Position numbers and translations under genes: made by a program. From the NCBI GenBank assembly GCA_009692205.1, contig SHZR01000003.1:89719-153718 (forward strand): a stretch of DNA of 64,000 bases, given 5' to 3'. The notes under the pieces were generated by a model that searched no databases, was not told the DNA's origin, and worked only from the letters and a program-made list of their open reading frames with translations. Shown piece by piece: positions 52,148-61,117 of this stretch; within the stretch, counting starts at the first letter, position 1; each line of letters opens with the position of its first letter. This stretch comes from Gemmatimonadota bacterium (GTDB lineage Bacteria > Gemmatimonadota > Gemmatimonadetes > Longimicrobiales > Gaopeijiaceae).

Positions 52148-52855
52148 ATGAGGAAACCCAGCGCGACCTGGGTCGCCGTCTCGACTTCGGCCGCCGTCGC
52201 GCCCCTGCCGCCGATCGCCATGGCATGCGCGGTGTTCGTTGCCCTCGCCGCGGCTCTGGTCGGAACGGGTGCCGCGGCTCAGCAGTCGCGTTTGGCCGAG
52301 CCGCATGTAGCGCACCTGACCAGTGGGTTTCCCGGCGCGCCTGCGGGCCGCGGCCTCGTCGTGACCGCGGCCGAGGAGGCCAACACCGCGATGATGCACG
52401 CGAACTTCGCGGCGGGGGATCCCACGAATCTCGATGCCATGAAGACGCACGTCGGGCACGTCCTCCACGCGCTGGATCCCGCGCTGGCGGGACAGGGGCC
52501 CGGGCTCGGCTTCGGGGTCAAGCCAGCCGTGGAGGTGATCGTGACGCACATCGACATGGCCATGAATGCCGACGGCGCCTCCGAGTCGGTCCGGACTCAT
52601 GGTCCGGATCTCGCCTCAGCCGCGCGCGGGGTGGCCGCGCGAGCCGATCGGATCGTCGAGTTGGGCCAACGTGTGCTGGCGGCCGCGACCCCGGCGGAAG
52701 CCGCTCCGCTCGTCGTGGAGATCCGGTCTCTTGCCCTCGAGTTGGACACCGGGGAGGGGAACGACCTGGAGGCGGGCCAGGGGGGTCTGACGCATGTCGA
52801 GGCCCAGGCCTACGAGATCCTGGCGGGCGAGGGCGTCCTTCGAGTCCTCCACTAG
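52148..52855 (+). CDS. Exported Ala/His-rich helical protein of unknown function
   Basis: The 235-residue protein has a long signal (cleaved near GAAAQQS) and a largely helical mature part with regularly placed His residues (EPHVAHL, MMHANF, THVGHVLHAL, VTHIDMAM, RTHGPDL, GLTHVEAQAY), suggesting a helical bundle that may bind a metal or heme without a CxxCH motif. No family is recognised. The ATG at 52148 was chosen for GGAGGG upstream; the frame extends to 52025 with Arg-rich, implausible residues. It is convergent with the NHL lipoprotein gene (37-base gap). Confidence 0.65.
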   Translation: MRKPSATWVAVSTSAAVAPLPPIAMACAVFVALAAALVGTGAAAQQSRLAEPHVAHLTSGFPGAPAGRGLVVTAAEEANTAMMHANFAAGDPTNLDAMKTHVGHVLHALDPALAGQGPGLGFGVKPAVEVIVTHIDMAMNADGASESVRTHGPDLASAARGVAARADRIVELGQRVLAAATPAEAAPLVVEIRSLALELDTGEGNDLEAGQGGLTHVEAQAYEILAGEGVLRVLH

Positions 52856-52892
52856 GCGGTCGACGTCCACCGGCGGGGGCACCGCCCTCCGG

Positions 52893-54038
52893 TCAGATCC
52901 GCGGGACGTGCCTTTCCAGCATTCGTCTGCGGACCACGCCTCCGTAAACGTTTCCGCGAGAGTCGAACCCCACGGCCTCCGCACCGCTGTGCGAGATCGT
53001 CGTCGGCTCGAGGTCCTCGATGAAGTACTCGACCGTGCCGTCCCTCGCGCTCCCGATCCGGATTCCCTTCTTCCACCCCGGGTTGTGGAAGTCGAAGGAC
53101 TCGGAGTCGGCCACGTAGATGCGGTCGTCCGCGGAGATCGCGATCCCGCTCGGTCGCCCGAACTGGTACCAGAGGTCCAGGAAGTTGCCGTCCTGGTCGA
53201 AGATCTGGATCCGGTTGTTGTTGCGGTCCGCGACGAACACACGGCCCTGCGAGTCGAACGCGATCGAATGGGGGGTGCTGAACTCCCCTATGCCGGGCCC
53301 CGTCCGGCCCCACGACATGATGAACGTGCCGTCCGGGGCGAACTTCGAGACGCGCGCCACGCGAGCGTCCGGGCTGTTGTTGTGACCCTCGGTGACGAAG
53401 ACGGCGCCGTTCGGAGCTACGGCCACGGCCGTGGGCTCGGTGAGCCCAGTCGGTGGATCCCCCGCGGTGCCTGCCACGCCCAGCGTCATCAGAAGCTCGC
53501 CGTCCGACGAGAACTTGAAGACCTGATGGCCCCCTTGGTCGGCGACCCACAGGTTCCCCTCGCGGTCGATCCCGAGTCCGTGGGGGGAATTCATCAGCCG
53601 TTCGCCCCAAGCTCGGAGGAGGCGCCCGTCGGGGTCGAACGCCATGAGCGGTGCCTCGGGGCGGCCCTCGCACGAATTCCCCATGCAGCGTGAGAGCGCG
53701 TAGATGGTCCCGTCGGCACCCTCCACGATCCCGATGAAGGACGCCCTCGCTTCGTAGTCACCCGGATCGATGGGACCCGTGGGGAGTTCTCCCCACGGCC
53801 AGACGCGCTCGTAGGGATTGGGGAGATCGTTGATCGGGAGCACGAGTCGCTGCTCCGGATAGCTGACTCCGTTGTGGGTGAGCGCGTTGCCCATGGCCAC
53901 GGCCTCCACGCGATCCGCCCCGATGGGCGCGCTCGAAGGGGGCCCGTTCTCGCTCGGGGAGCACGCCGCCGCGCCCGACAAGAGCGCGGCGATCAGAACC
54001 CTCCAACTCCTCCTCGCACCATCATCCGAAGCCGACAT
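52893..54038 (-). CDS. NHL-repeat propeller lipoprotein (e)
   Basis: The 381-residue lipoprotein (lipobox GAAAC, Cys about 26) has NHL blades: HGLGIDREGNLWVADQGG, PTAVAVAPNGAVFVTEGHN, HSIAFDSQGRVFVADRNN, RIQIFDQDGNFLDLW. An N-terminal segment, VEGADGTIYALSRCMGNSCEG, carries two Cys, a likely disulfide. The ATG at 54038 has AGGAGG six bases upstream. It is not beside a quinoprotein, but belongs to the same set as the other NHL proteins. The upstream divergent region contains short tandem repeats. Confidence 0.85.
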   Translation of the reverse strand: MSASDDGARRSWRVLIAALLSGAAACSPSENGPPSSAPIGADRVEAVAMGNALTHNGVSYPEQRLVLPINDLPNPYERVWPWGELPTGPIDPGDYEARASFIGIVEGADGTIYALSRCMGNSCEGRPEAPLMAFDPDGRLLRAWGERLMNSPHGLGIDREGNLWVADQGGHQVFKFSSDGELLMTLGVAGTAGDPPTGLTEPTAVAVAPNGAVFVTEGHNNSPDARVARVSKFAPDGTFIMSWGRTGPGIGEFSTPHSIAFDSQGRVFVADRNNNRIQIFDQDGNFLDLWYQFGRPSGIAISADDRIYVADSESFDFHNPGWKKGIRIGSARDGTVEYFIEDLEPTTISHSGAEAVGFDSRGNVYGGVVRRRMLERHVPRI

Positions 54039-54107
54039 CGCGGTCCTCCTGATCATGAAGAGCCTCGCTGGCACAGTCTACGCCATCTCGCTCGAGCACG
54101 CAGTGCC

Positions 54108-54144
54108 CTTTGGCGTGAGCTTTGGCGTGAGCCTTTGGCATGAG
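54108..54144. repeat. Three tandem copies of a 12-base direct repeat
   Basis: CTTTGGCGTGAG occurs at 54108-54119 and 54120-54131, with a variant (one extra C, one change) at 54132-54144. It lies between the divergent NHL and RnfD-like genes and could be binding sites for a regulator. Confidence 0.65.
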
Positions 54145-54190
54145 TCCCCGTTTGCCTCACATCTCTGCCTCGGCTAGCGTCTGCCTGCGT

Positions 54191-54208
54191 CACCCGAAGC
54201 ACCCGAAG
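54191..54208. repeat. Two tandem copies of a 9-base direct repeat
   Basis: CACCCGAAG is repeated head to tail 42 bases before the RnfD-like start codon, in the same divergent region as the 12-base repeats. Confidence 0.6.
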
Positions 54209-54249
54209 CAGTGACCGACACGTGCCGTAGCGCCGGCAACTGAGGACGG

Positions 54250-55791
54250 ATGGCAACCGCGAGAAGATTCCGGGTTCCGCTCGCCTTCACGCTTGGCCTC
54301 GTCCTCATCTCGTCGGTCGAGCGAGTGCGGGCGAACCAGGTCCTCACGTGGTCTTTCTGGGCGTCCGCGGGCGCGCTCTTGGTGTGGCAGGCGTGGCTCT
54401 TCGCACGGATGAGGCGGGAGGCTTCGGCCCCCGCGTTCACGGTCGTCCTCAGGGCGCAGCACTACGTGCAGGCCTGCCTCCAGCTCTCCGTGTTCGCGTA
54501 CTGGGGGTGGTACTGGCGACCGGTATACGAGCACGCGTGGCTCCTGGTCGCGCAGCTGCTCTTTGCCTACGCGTTCGGGATTCTGCTCGCGTGGTCGCAA
54601 CGTCAGCCCTACACGCTGGGGTTCGGAGCCTTCCCCATCGTGCTCAGCACCAACCTGTTTCTCTGGTTTCGGGACGACTGGTTCTACCTCCAGTTCGTCA
54701 TGATCGGAGTCGGACTGCTGGGGAAAGACTTCGTGCGCTGGGATCGAGAGGGACGGCGAGTCCACATCTTCAACCCATCCGCCTTCTCGTTGGGGCTGTT
54801 CTCCGTCGTGCTGATCGCCATGGGCGCGACCGATCTGACGTGGGGTCAGGAGATCGCGTCCACGCTCAGCATGGCTCCGCGCATCTATCTGTTCCTGTTC
54901 CTGATCGGCTTGGTCGCGATGTACAACTTCTCGATCACGCTGGTCTCCGGCCTGGCCGCCGCGGTCCTCTTCGGCTGGAGCGCGTCTTACTTCTCGGCAA
55001 CGGGCGTTCCGTACTTCATTGACTCCGAGATCCCGAGCGCGGTCTTCCTGGGGCTGCATCTGCTGGTCACGGATCCGTCCACCTCGCCGCGAACGCCGCT
55101 CGGCAAGGCGTTGTTCGGCATCCTCTATGGCGTCAGCGTCGTGGTGCTCTTCGCCGGTCTGGATCTGTTGGGCGAACCCCGTTTCTACGACAAGCTGCTC
55201 GCCGTCCCCATCCTGAACTTGAGCGTCCAGCGGATCGATGGCCTCGCGCGCAGGATCCAGAGCACCGCATGGTGGGCCCGGATGAGCCCAGCGTGGGGGG
55301 CCACCCGACTCAACGTCGCCCACATGGCCGGCTGGGTGCTGTTCTTCTCCCTGATGACCGCCACGGGACGCACCGATGGGCGACACACCGGAGACAGCGT
55401 CCCCTTCTGGCAGCAGGCTTGCGAGGAGGGCCGGCGAAAGGCCTGCGACCGGTTGGTCGACATCGAGTACTCCTACTGCGCCGACAACTCCGGCTGGGCG
55501 TGCAACGAGCTGGGGCGGCACCTCGCGGAGGGACGTATCGTGGATCCCGACACGGACCTGGCGCGCGGCTACTTCGTACGCGCCTGCGCGGGCCGGTTCC
55601 AGCCCGGGTGTCTGAACCTCTTGGAGCCGGAGCCCCTCGTCGCGGCTCCGCCCAGGACACTGGATCTGCGGCTTCTGGTGCGGGAGGGCGGGGCGACACT
55701 CATGGACATGCCGGAGCCCGAGCTGTATGCGAGGGCCTGCGACCATCGTTGGAGGTTCGCGTGCGAGGTCTTCGCGCTGCGCTCGCCCTGA
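54250..55791 (+). CDS. RnfD/NqrB-like membrane protein fused to Sel1-like repeats
   Basis: The 513-residue protein has about ten membrane segments in residues 1-365 with features of the RnfD/NqrB/SiaT-type domain: HIFNPSAFSLGLFS and VTDPSTSPRTPLGKALFGILYG, the latter close to the RnfD TDP-SP-G signature. The C-terminal 120 residues are soluble and Cys-rich, with Sel1-like units (ACEEGRRKACDRL, WACNELGRHLAEG, RGYFVRACAGRFQPGC). RnfD and NqrB carry covalent FMN and take part in ion-pumping redox; a flavin Thr is not certain here, and other Rnf subunits are absent. The ATG at 54250 has GAGG upstream. The SUMF1-type gene overlaps its end by 31 bases, so the products likely work together. Confidence 0.75.
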   Translation: MATARRFRVPLAFTLGLVLISSVERVRANQVLTWSFWASAGALLVWQAWLFARMRREASAPAFTVVLRAQHYVQACLQLSVFAYWGWYWRPVYEHAWLLVAQLLFAYAFGILLAWSQRQPYTLGFGAFPIVLSTNLFLWFRDDWFYLQFVMIGVGLLGKDFVRWDREGRRVHIFNPSAFSLGLFSVVLIAMGATDLTWGQEIASTLSMAPRIYLFLFLIGLVAMYNFSITLVSGLAAAVLFGWSASYFSATGVPYFIDSEIPSAVFLGLHLLVTDPSTSPRTPLGKALFGILYGVSVVVLFAGLDLLGEPRFYDKLLAVPILNLSVQRIDGLARRIQSTAWWARMSPAWGATRLNVAHMAGWVLFFSLMTATGRTDGRHTGDSVPFWQQACEEGRRKACDRLVDIEYSYCADNSGWACNELGRHLAEGRIVDPDTDLARGYFVRACAGRFQPGCLNLLEPEPLVAAPPRTLDLRLLVREGGATLMDMPEPELYARACDHRWRFACEVFALRSP

Positions 55792-56684
55792 TCGCGCTGG
55801 CCCTGGCGGGCACCGTCTGGGCCCTTCGGGGGACGTCCGAAGATGCGATCGAGACCGGGCGGCCCGACGTTCCGCCGCCACGACCAGCGGAGGGCTCCGT
55901 GGTCTTTCGCGCCGACGCCTGGTTCCTCCCCGCCGAGGCGCTCCTCGGGTTCGTCGAGGTTCCGGCGGGTCCGTTCTTCATGGGGAGCGATCCGACACGC
56001 GATCGTCTCGCCTTCGACAACGAGAACTGGGTGGAGACCGGCGGCCAGGCTGCGGTGAATCTCCCCGCCTTCCACATAGGCCGGTACGAGGTGACCGTGG
56101 CGCAATTCCGCGCCTTCGCCGAGGAAACGCGACACCGGGCCGACCCCTCCTCGCTTGCGGCTCCCGCGGACCATCCCGTGGCGAACGTGTCGTGGACCGA
56201 CGCCGTGAGCTACGCGCGCTGGCTCGATGAGCGGCTCCGCGAGTCCGCGCTCACACCGCCCGAGCTGCGCAGCCTCCTCGAGGACGGTGCGCGGGTCACG
56301 CTCCCCACGGAAGCCGAATGGGAGAAGGCGGCTCGCGGTGTCAGGGGACGTGTCTACCCATGGGGCGACGAGCCGCGGCGGGACCGGGCCAACTACACGA
56401 GCGCCGGCGCGTGGCCGGTGGGAAGCGCGCTGTGCCCGGAGTGCTCCTACGGCCTGCTCGACATGGCGGGCAACGTTTGGGAGTGGACCCTCACGCCGTT
56501 CCGGGCCGGCCCGTACGATCCGGGAGCCGCCCCACCCGACCTCCGGGACGACGCCCTCTGGGTCATGCGTGGCGGATCGTTCGTGGACCCCGAGCGCAAC
56601 GTCCGCGCGGCCGTCCGCGGCGGCGCCGATCCTGGCGTCCGTCGCCCGTTCATCGGCTTCCGGTTGGGGATCAGCCGGCGCTGA
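55761..56684 (+). CDS. SUMF1/FGE-type sulfatase-modifying-factor domain protein
   Basis: The 307-residue protein has an N-terminal hydrophobic anchor or signal (about 6-20) and a SUMF1 domain (about 60-305): VEVPAGPFFMGSD, IGRYEVTVAQFRAF, HPVANVSWTDAVSYARWLDE, LPTEAEWEKAARG, YPWGDEP, GLLDMAGNVWEWT and MRGGSFVDPE. True formylglycine-generating enzymes use a C-terminal Cys pair for copper. That region here (GADPGVRRPFIGFR) lacks Cys, so sulfatase activation is unlikely; a CPEC pair before GLLDMAG is a different feature. The GTG at 55761 has GGAGG five bases upstream and lies inside the RnfD-like gene. The role is unknown, perhaps binding or redox with that membrane protein. Confidence 0.85.
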   Translation: MRGLRAALALIALALAGTVWALRGTSEDAIETGRPDVPPPRPAEGSVVFRADAWFLPAEALLGFVEVPAGPFFMGSDPTRDRLAFDNENWVETGGQAAVNLPAFHIGRYEVTVAQFRAFAEETRHRADPSSLAAPADHPVANVSWTDAVSYARWLDERLRESALTPPELRSLLEDGARVTLPTEAEWEKAARGVRGRVYPWGDEPRRDRANYTSAGAWPVGSALCPECSYGLLDMAGNVWEWTLTPFRAGPYDPGAAPPDLRDDALWVMRGGSFVDPERNVRAAVRGGADPGVRRPFIGFRLGISRR

Positions 56685-56720
56685 AAGACGAAGGCCGGTC
56701 CCGGACTGCGACGGGTTATC

Positions 56721-58835
56721 TCAGGGCAGCGCCAGCGCGATGTAGCCGCCCGGCATGTCGAACCGTGGCCCGCCCGCGTTCACCACGATGTACTGCTTCC
56801 CTTCGTGCATGAACGTCATCATCCCGTACTGGCCGGGAGCCGGCATCTCGACGCTCGCGAGGACCGCACCCGTGCGCTTGTCGCGGGCGTTCAGAAGGGG
56901 TAGCCCGTTCGGGCCGAGCTCGGTCTGGCCCCGCAGATCCTCCTGCGTCTGAACCAGGAGGTCGCCCATGACCATCTGAATGGAGTTTCCCGACCCGCCC
57001 GTGTTGGGCACGTCCACGCCCTGCAGGAGCGGATGATCGCGGAAGGTCGGACCCACGCCCGTCGGAACGTCCCAGAGCTTTCGCCCCGTGTTCATGTCGA
57101 TGGCGACGATCATCTGGTTGACCGGCTTGTAGACCGGAATCCCGTCGATGGTCGGGAGTCCGCTACCGCCCTCGGGCAGGTAGGGGACCACCGTGGTGCC
57201 CGTGGTGGGGGTGTCGCGAACGCCTGGGGAGAAGCCGGTCACCTCCACGTCCACCCCGCCCGTGGGCGCCAGGAACCCCGACGTGCCACAGCCCCGGCTG
57301 TGCGAAGCGTATAGGATGCCGGTCGTGGGATCCGCGACGGCTGGGTGGTAGATATTCAAGCCCGACATCCCGCAGTTGGTCAGCCCCTCGTAGTCGTTGT
57401 CATGATCGATCGGGAGCGGTGGCGCATACGTTCCACCATTCCTGTACCTGCTCAGGATATCCATCGCCCGGGCCTTCAGCTCGGGCGTGTAGTCCATCAC
57501 GTACTTCTCCGTCAGACCCTCATAGATGATCGAATCCATGGGGGCCGGGAGCGTCGGATACGGCTGCGTGGGGGACGTCCAGTCGCCCGGCACCTGCGTC
57601 TGCGGAACCGGCCGCTCCTCGATGGGCCAGATCGGCTCCCCAGTCGCCCGGTTGAACGCGAACACGAAGCCCTGCTTCGTGACCTGGACCAAGGCCGGGA
57701 TCTCGCGCCCGTTCACGGTGAGGTCGAGAAGAATGGGGGCGCCCGGGATGTCGTAGTTCCAGCGATCGGAGTGATGGATCTGGTAGTGCCACCGTCGCTG
57801 TCCGGTCCGCACGTCCAGCGCGATGACGCTCCCCCCGAAGAGGTTGTTCCCGGGGCGTTGGCCCGTGTAGGCCTCGATGGTCGAGGCGTTCGTTACGACG
57901 TACACGAGCCCGAGCTCGGGGTCCGCCGAGGCCGGGGCCCACTGCCCCATGTTCCCGGACCATCGCCAGGCATCGTTCTCCCACGTCTCATTCCCGAACT
58001 CGCCGGGCCTGGGCATCACGTGGAACTTCCACAGGTGCTGCCCGGTCCGCGCATCGTAGCCCGAGAGGTCGCCCGGAACGTTCTCGATCCTGGTCTGTCC
58101 GTAGGCCGGCTCGTGGGCCGTGAGCGCCACGATGACGTCGTTCACCACGATCGGCGGCGCCGAGCTCGTGATCAGGCCCAGCTGTCTAGGAATCCCGTAG
58201 TCGGGGTCGTAGGTGCCCCCGGCGGCGACGTAGTCCTGCCAGGGTCCCCAGTCGTTGACGAGGTCGGGGATGAGGTCCTTCACGCCGGAGCGCGGGAAGT
58301 TCTCGAGCGGGACGGGCGTGCCCCAGTCGTCCAGTGGCAAGCCGGTCTTCGCGTCCAGCGCCCACAGGAAGAATGCGGGCGTCGTGTAGTAGATCACGCC
58401 CCGTCCGTTGATTTCCCCGTAGGCCACGCCCTTGCCGTAATTGGCCCTGGGCGAGCGGAGGAACCGCGTGGTCTCGGGCTCCCGGAAGGTCCAGATCGTC
58501 TCGCCGGTGGCAGGGTCGATCGCCACGACCGTCCGCCGAATTCCCGTCACAGTGTAGAGCAGACCGTCCGCGTACACTGGGACCGAGCGGGACGTCACCT
58601 CGGGCTCCGGCCCGAAGTTGTCTCCACGCCAGACCCACGCCACGTCGAGGTCCGCGAAGTTCGACGCATTGATCTGGGTGAGGTAGGGATTCGATCGGGT
58701 GGCTCCGATGTCTCCGACGTTGAAGCGCCACTCCCCGTTCTCGATCCCCGTCAGTTGCGCCGACGCGGTCGTAGTGAGACCGAGCGAGGCTGCGGTGACC
58801 ATGAGGCCCCAGCCTATCTGCCTTCGACTTGTCAC
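56721..58835 (-). CDS. PQQ-dependent quinoprotein dehydrogenase (quinoprotein E)
   Basis: The 704-residue exported quinoprotein (signal ending ASAQ) is closest to B by eye: DYGIPRQLGLITSSAPPIVV, HEPAYGQTRIENVPGD, MPRPGEFGNETWENDAW, HHSDRWNYD and GKQYIVVNAGGPR. PQQ propeller blades are regular. It differs from B by NET in place of HET in the conserved tryptophan segment. The GTG start at 58835 has GGAGGAG five bases upstream. It lies directly downstream of quinoprotein F (103-base gap) on the same strand, so the two may be one unit. The substrate is unknown. Confidence 0.9.
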   Translation of the reverse strand: MTSRRQIGWGLMVTAASLGLTTTASAQLTGIENGEWRFNVGDIGATRSNPYLTQINASNFADLDVAWVWRGDNFGPEPEVTSRSVPVYADGLLYTVTGIRRTVVAIDPATGETIWTFREPETTRFLRSPRANYGKGVAYGEINGRGVIYYTTPAFFLWALDAKTGLPLDDWGTPVPLENFPRSGVKDLIPDLVNDWGPWQDYVAAGGTYDPDYGIPRQLGLITSSAPPIVVNDVIVALTAHEPAYGQTRIENVPGDLSGYDARTGQHLWKFHVMPRPGEFGNETWENDAWRWSGNMGQWAPASADPELGLVYVVTNASTIEAYTGQRPGNNLFGGSVIALDVRTGQRRWHYQIHHSDRWNYDIPGAPILLDLTVNGREIPALVQVTKQGFVFAFNRATGEPIWPIEERPVPQTQVPGDWTSPTQPYPTLPAPMDSIIYEGLTEKYVMDYTPELKARAMDILSRYRNGGTYAPPLPIDHDNDYEGLTNCGMSGLNIYHPAVADPTTGILYASHSRGCGTSGFLAPTGGVDVEVTGFSPGVRDTPTTGTTVVPYLPEGGSGLPTIDGIPVYKPVNQMIVAIDMNTGRKLWDVPTGVGPTFRDHPLLQGVDVPNTGGSGNSIQMVMGDLLVQTQEDLRGQTELGPNGLPLLNARDKRTGAVLASVEMPAPGQYGMMTFMHEGKQYIVVNAGGPRFDMPGGYIALALP

Positions 58836-58938
58836 TCGGTCTCCTCCACACGAGCCGGAGACGACGCCTCGAGCATCGTCCGCATCACGTCGCCCAACCT
58901 ACGCGGGCCGCCGTGGGCAGGAAAGCTGAGCGCCATGC

Positions 58939-60984
58939 TCACGGCAACCGGAACGCCGCCAGGGACCCCGGCAGGCCGCGACCCGAGACCTGCGTCATGA
59001 TGTACTGCCGTCCTTCGTGCATGTAGCTCATCATGCCGTACTCGCCCCCGCCGGGAAGGTCGATCTCGCCGACCATCTGTCCCGTCCGCTTGTCCACGGC
59101 GTAGAGGCGAGACTCCCCTCCAGAGCCCAGCGAGTAGTAGAGCAGCAGCGTCTTGGTGGTCATCAATGGGGCGGCGCCGTTTCCGGTGCTCTCGGGCAGC
59201 TGCACGCCCTGGAGCGCGGGGTGGTTCCGGATCCGGTCAGGCGTGTCGCCCGTGGCGATCCACCACAGGTGCTCCCCCGTGTTCATGTCGATGGCCGTGA
59301 TCTTGCCCCAGGGCGGGTTGTAGATCGGGAGCCCCTGCGGCCCCGCGAACTGCCCGCGGTCGAGGACGGCATACTGGGAGAGGGTCGTGCCGGTGGTCAT
59401 GATGTCGTCCGGCCTGTCGATCTCTCCCGCCGGTACCAGTCGCTCGGCGCGGCATGCGCGCGCGGACGAGACGTAGAGGATGCCCGTCTCGGGATCCGCC
59501 GCCGGCGGATCCGTGATGTTGGTCGCGCCGCTCGGACAGCTCAGAAAGGAGCGGAGCCCCGAGGGGTGTCCCATCTCGATCGGCGGATTGTAGATCGGTC
59601 CCCAGGAGTACATGTCCAGGATGTCGACGGCGTCCTCCCGGAGCGAGGGCGTGAGGTTGATCACCTGGTCCGGCGTGATGCCCTGCTCGTCGTACGGCGC
59701 GGGCCGCGTCGGGAACGGCTGCGTCGGGGAGAGGCGCTCGCCCGGCATCGTCGACTGGCGGACCGGACGCTCCTCGATCGGCCAGATCGGATCGCCGGTC
59801 GCGCGATCGAATGTGAACGCGAACGCCTGCTTCGTCGCCTGCACCAGGATCGGACGTGCGCGCCCGTTCACCGTCACGTCGAGCAGGATGGGAGCCGTCG
59901 GGTTGTCGAAGTTCCAGATGTCGTGGTGCACGGTCTGGAAGTGCCAGACGCGCTCCCCGGTCTCGACGTTCAGCGCGATGATGCTCGTGCCGAACAACCC
60001 ATCCCCCGGACGGAATCCACCGTAGAAGTCGATCGTCGGAGGGTTCGTCGGGATGTACACGATTCCCCGCTCGGGATCTGCCGCCATCGGCGCCCAGGAG
60101 GAGACATCGCCGGTGCGGTACCACGCGTCGTTTTCCCACGTCTCGTGGCCGAACTCACCGGGCCGCGGGATCACGTGGAACTTCCACTTGAAGTCCCCCG
60201 TCGCGGCGTCGTAGGCCAGGATGTCGCCGGGCACGTTCTCGATGCGCGTCTGGTTGTAGCCCTGCTCGGCGGAATTGCTGACGATCACGACCCCGTTCAC
60301 GACGATCGGAGGCGCGGAGCTCGTGATCATCCCGAGCTCGCGCGGTAGGCCGAACTCCGGATCGAAGCGCTCCCCGCGTGCCTGCCACTCCTGCCAGGGT
60401 CCCCAGTCCTGGATGAGGTCCTCGACCAGGTCCACGCCGCCGGTCTGCGAAAACCCCTCGACGGGGATCGGCTCGCCCCAGTCCTCGAGCGGGCGGCCCG
60501 TCTTGGCGTCGAGCGCCCAAAGGAAGAAGCCGGGCGTCGAGATAAAGATCACGCCGCCTCGTCCTGGGACGTCCGCGTACGCGACTCCCTTCCCGTACGC
60601 CGCGCGCATCGAGCGCTCCATGCGCGTCGTATGGGGCTCGCGGAAGGTCCAGAGTGTCTCTCCTGTGGCCGGATCGAGCGCGACGACCTGCCGACGCGAG
60701 CCCGCCACCGTGTAGAGCATGCCGTCCACGTACAACGGGGTAGAGCGGGAGGTGGGCTCGGGGAACGAGGCATAGTTGTCCCCTCGCCAGAGCCAGGCCA
60801 TCTCGAGCTGCTCGAAGTTCTGCGCGTTGATCTGGTCGAGCGGGGCGTACCGCGTGTGACCGGCGTCCCCTCCGATGTAGCGCCATTCACCGTTCTCGGT
60901 GCCTGGGCCGCTTTGCGCGCGGAGCGGGGTCGCCGCGGAGGCCAAGGCCGAGAGCGCGAGCAGAGATGCCAGGATCCGTTTCAT
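58939..60984 (-). CDS. PQQ-dependent quinoprotein dehydrogenase (quinoprotein F)
   Basis: The 681-residue exported quinoprotein (signal ending LRAQ) is similar to quinoprotein D by eye: SNSAEQGYNQTRIENVPGD is identical in both, with IPRPGEFGHETWENDAW, DVSSWAPM, DFYGGFRPGD and HHDIWNFD, where the candidate Asp is kept. So the tandem pair E and F mirrors the B-like and D-like types elsewhere in the window. The ATG at 60984 has GAGGG upstream. Several Cys pairs (SCPSGATN, ARACRAERL) may form disulfides. It probably oxidises an alcohol, with an electron acceptor outside this gene. Confidence 0.9.
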   Translation of the reverse strand: MKRILASLLALSALASAATPLRAQSGPGTENGEWRYIGGDAGHTRYAPLDQINAQNFEQLEMAWLWRGDNYASFPEPTSRSTPLYVDGMLYTVAGSRRQVVALDPATGETLWTFREPHTTRMERSMRAAYGKGVAYADVPGRGGVIFISTPGFFLWALDAKTGRPLEDWGEPIPVEGFSQTGGVDLVEDLIQDWGPWQEWQARGERFDPEFGLPRELGMITSSAPPIVVNGVVIVSNSAEQGYNQTRIENVPGDILAYDAATGDFKWKFHVIPRPGEFGHETWENDAWYRTGDVSSWAPMAADPERGIVYIPTNPPTIDFYGGFRPGDGLFGTSIIALNVETGERVWHFQTVHHDIWNFDNPTAPILLDVTVNGRARPILVQATKQAFAFTFDRATGDPIWPIEERPVRQSTMPGERLSPTQPFPTRPAPYDEQGITPDQVINLTPSLREDAVDILDMYSWGPIYNPPIEMGHPSGLRSFLSCPSGATNITDPPAADPETGILYVSSARACRAERLVPAGEIDRPDDIMTTGTTLSQYAVLDRGQFAGPQGLPIYNPPWGKITAIDMNTGEHLWWIATGDTPDRIRNHPALQGVQLPESTGNGAAPLMTTKTLLLYYSLGSGGESRLYAVDKRTGQMVGEIDLPGGGEYGMMSYMHEGRQYIMTQVSGRGLPGSLAAFRLP

Positions 60985-61117
60985 GCGTCCCTCGTGGTTC
61001 GAGATCGACAGGTCGAAGCCACCCCGAGGGCGAATCGTCGTCGCCTGGCGGTGCGACGGGGATACTAGTTCTCGGCCTCTCTGCGCGCGACTTCGACCGA
61101 GTATCTGGCCGGCGTCC

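Noticed and set aside
54190..55881. 563-codon minus-strand frame
   Set aside because: It is antisense to the RnfD-like membrane gene; very charged, with no domain seen.
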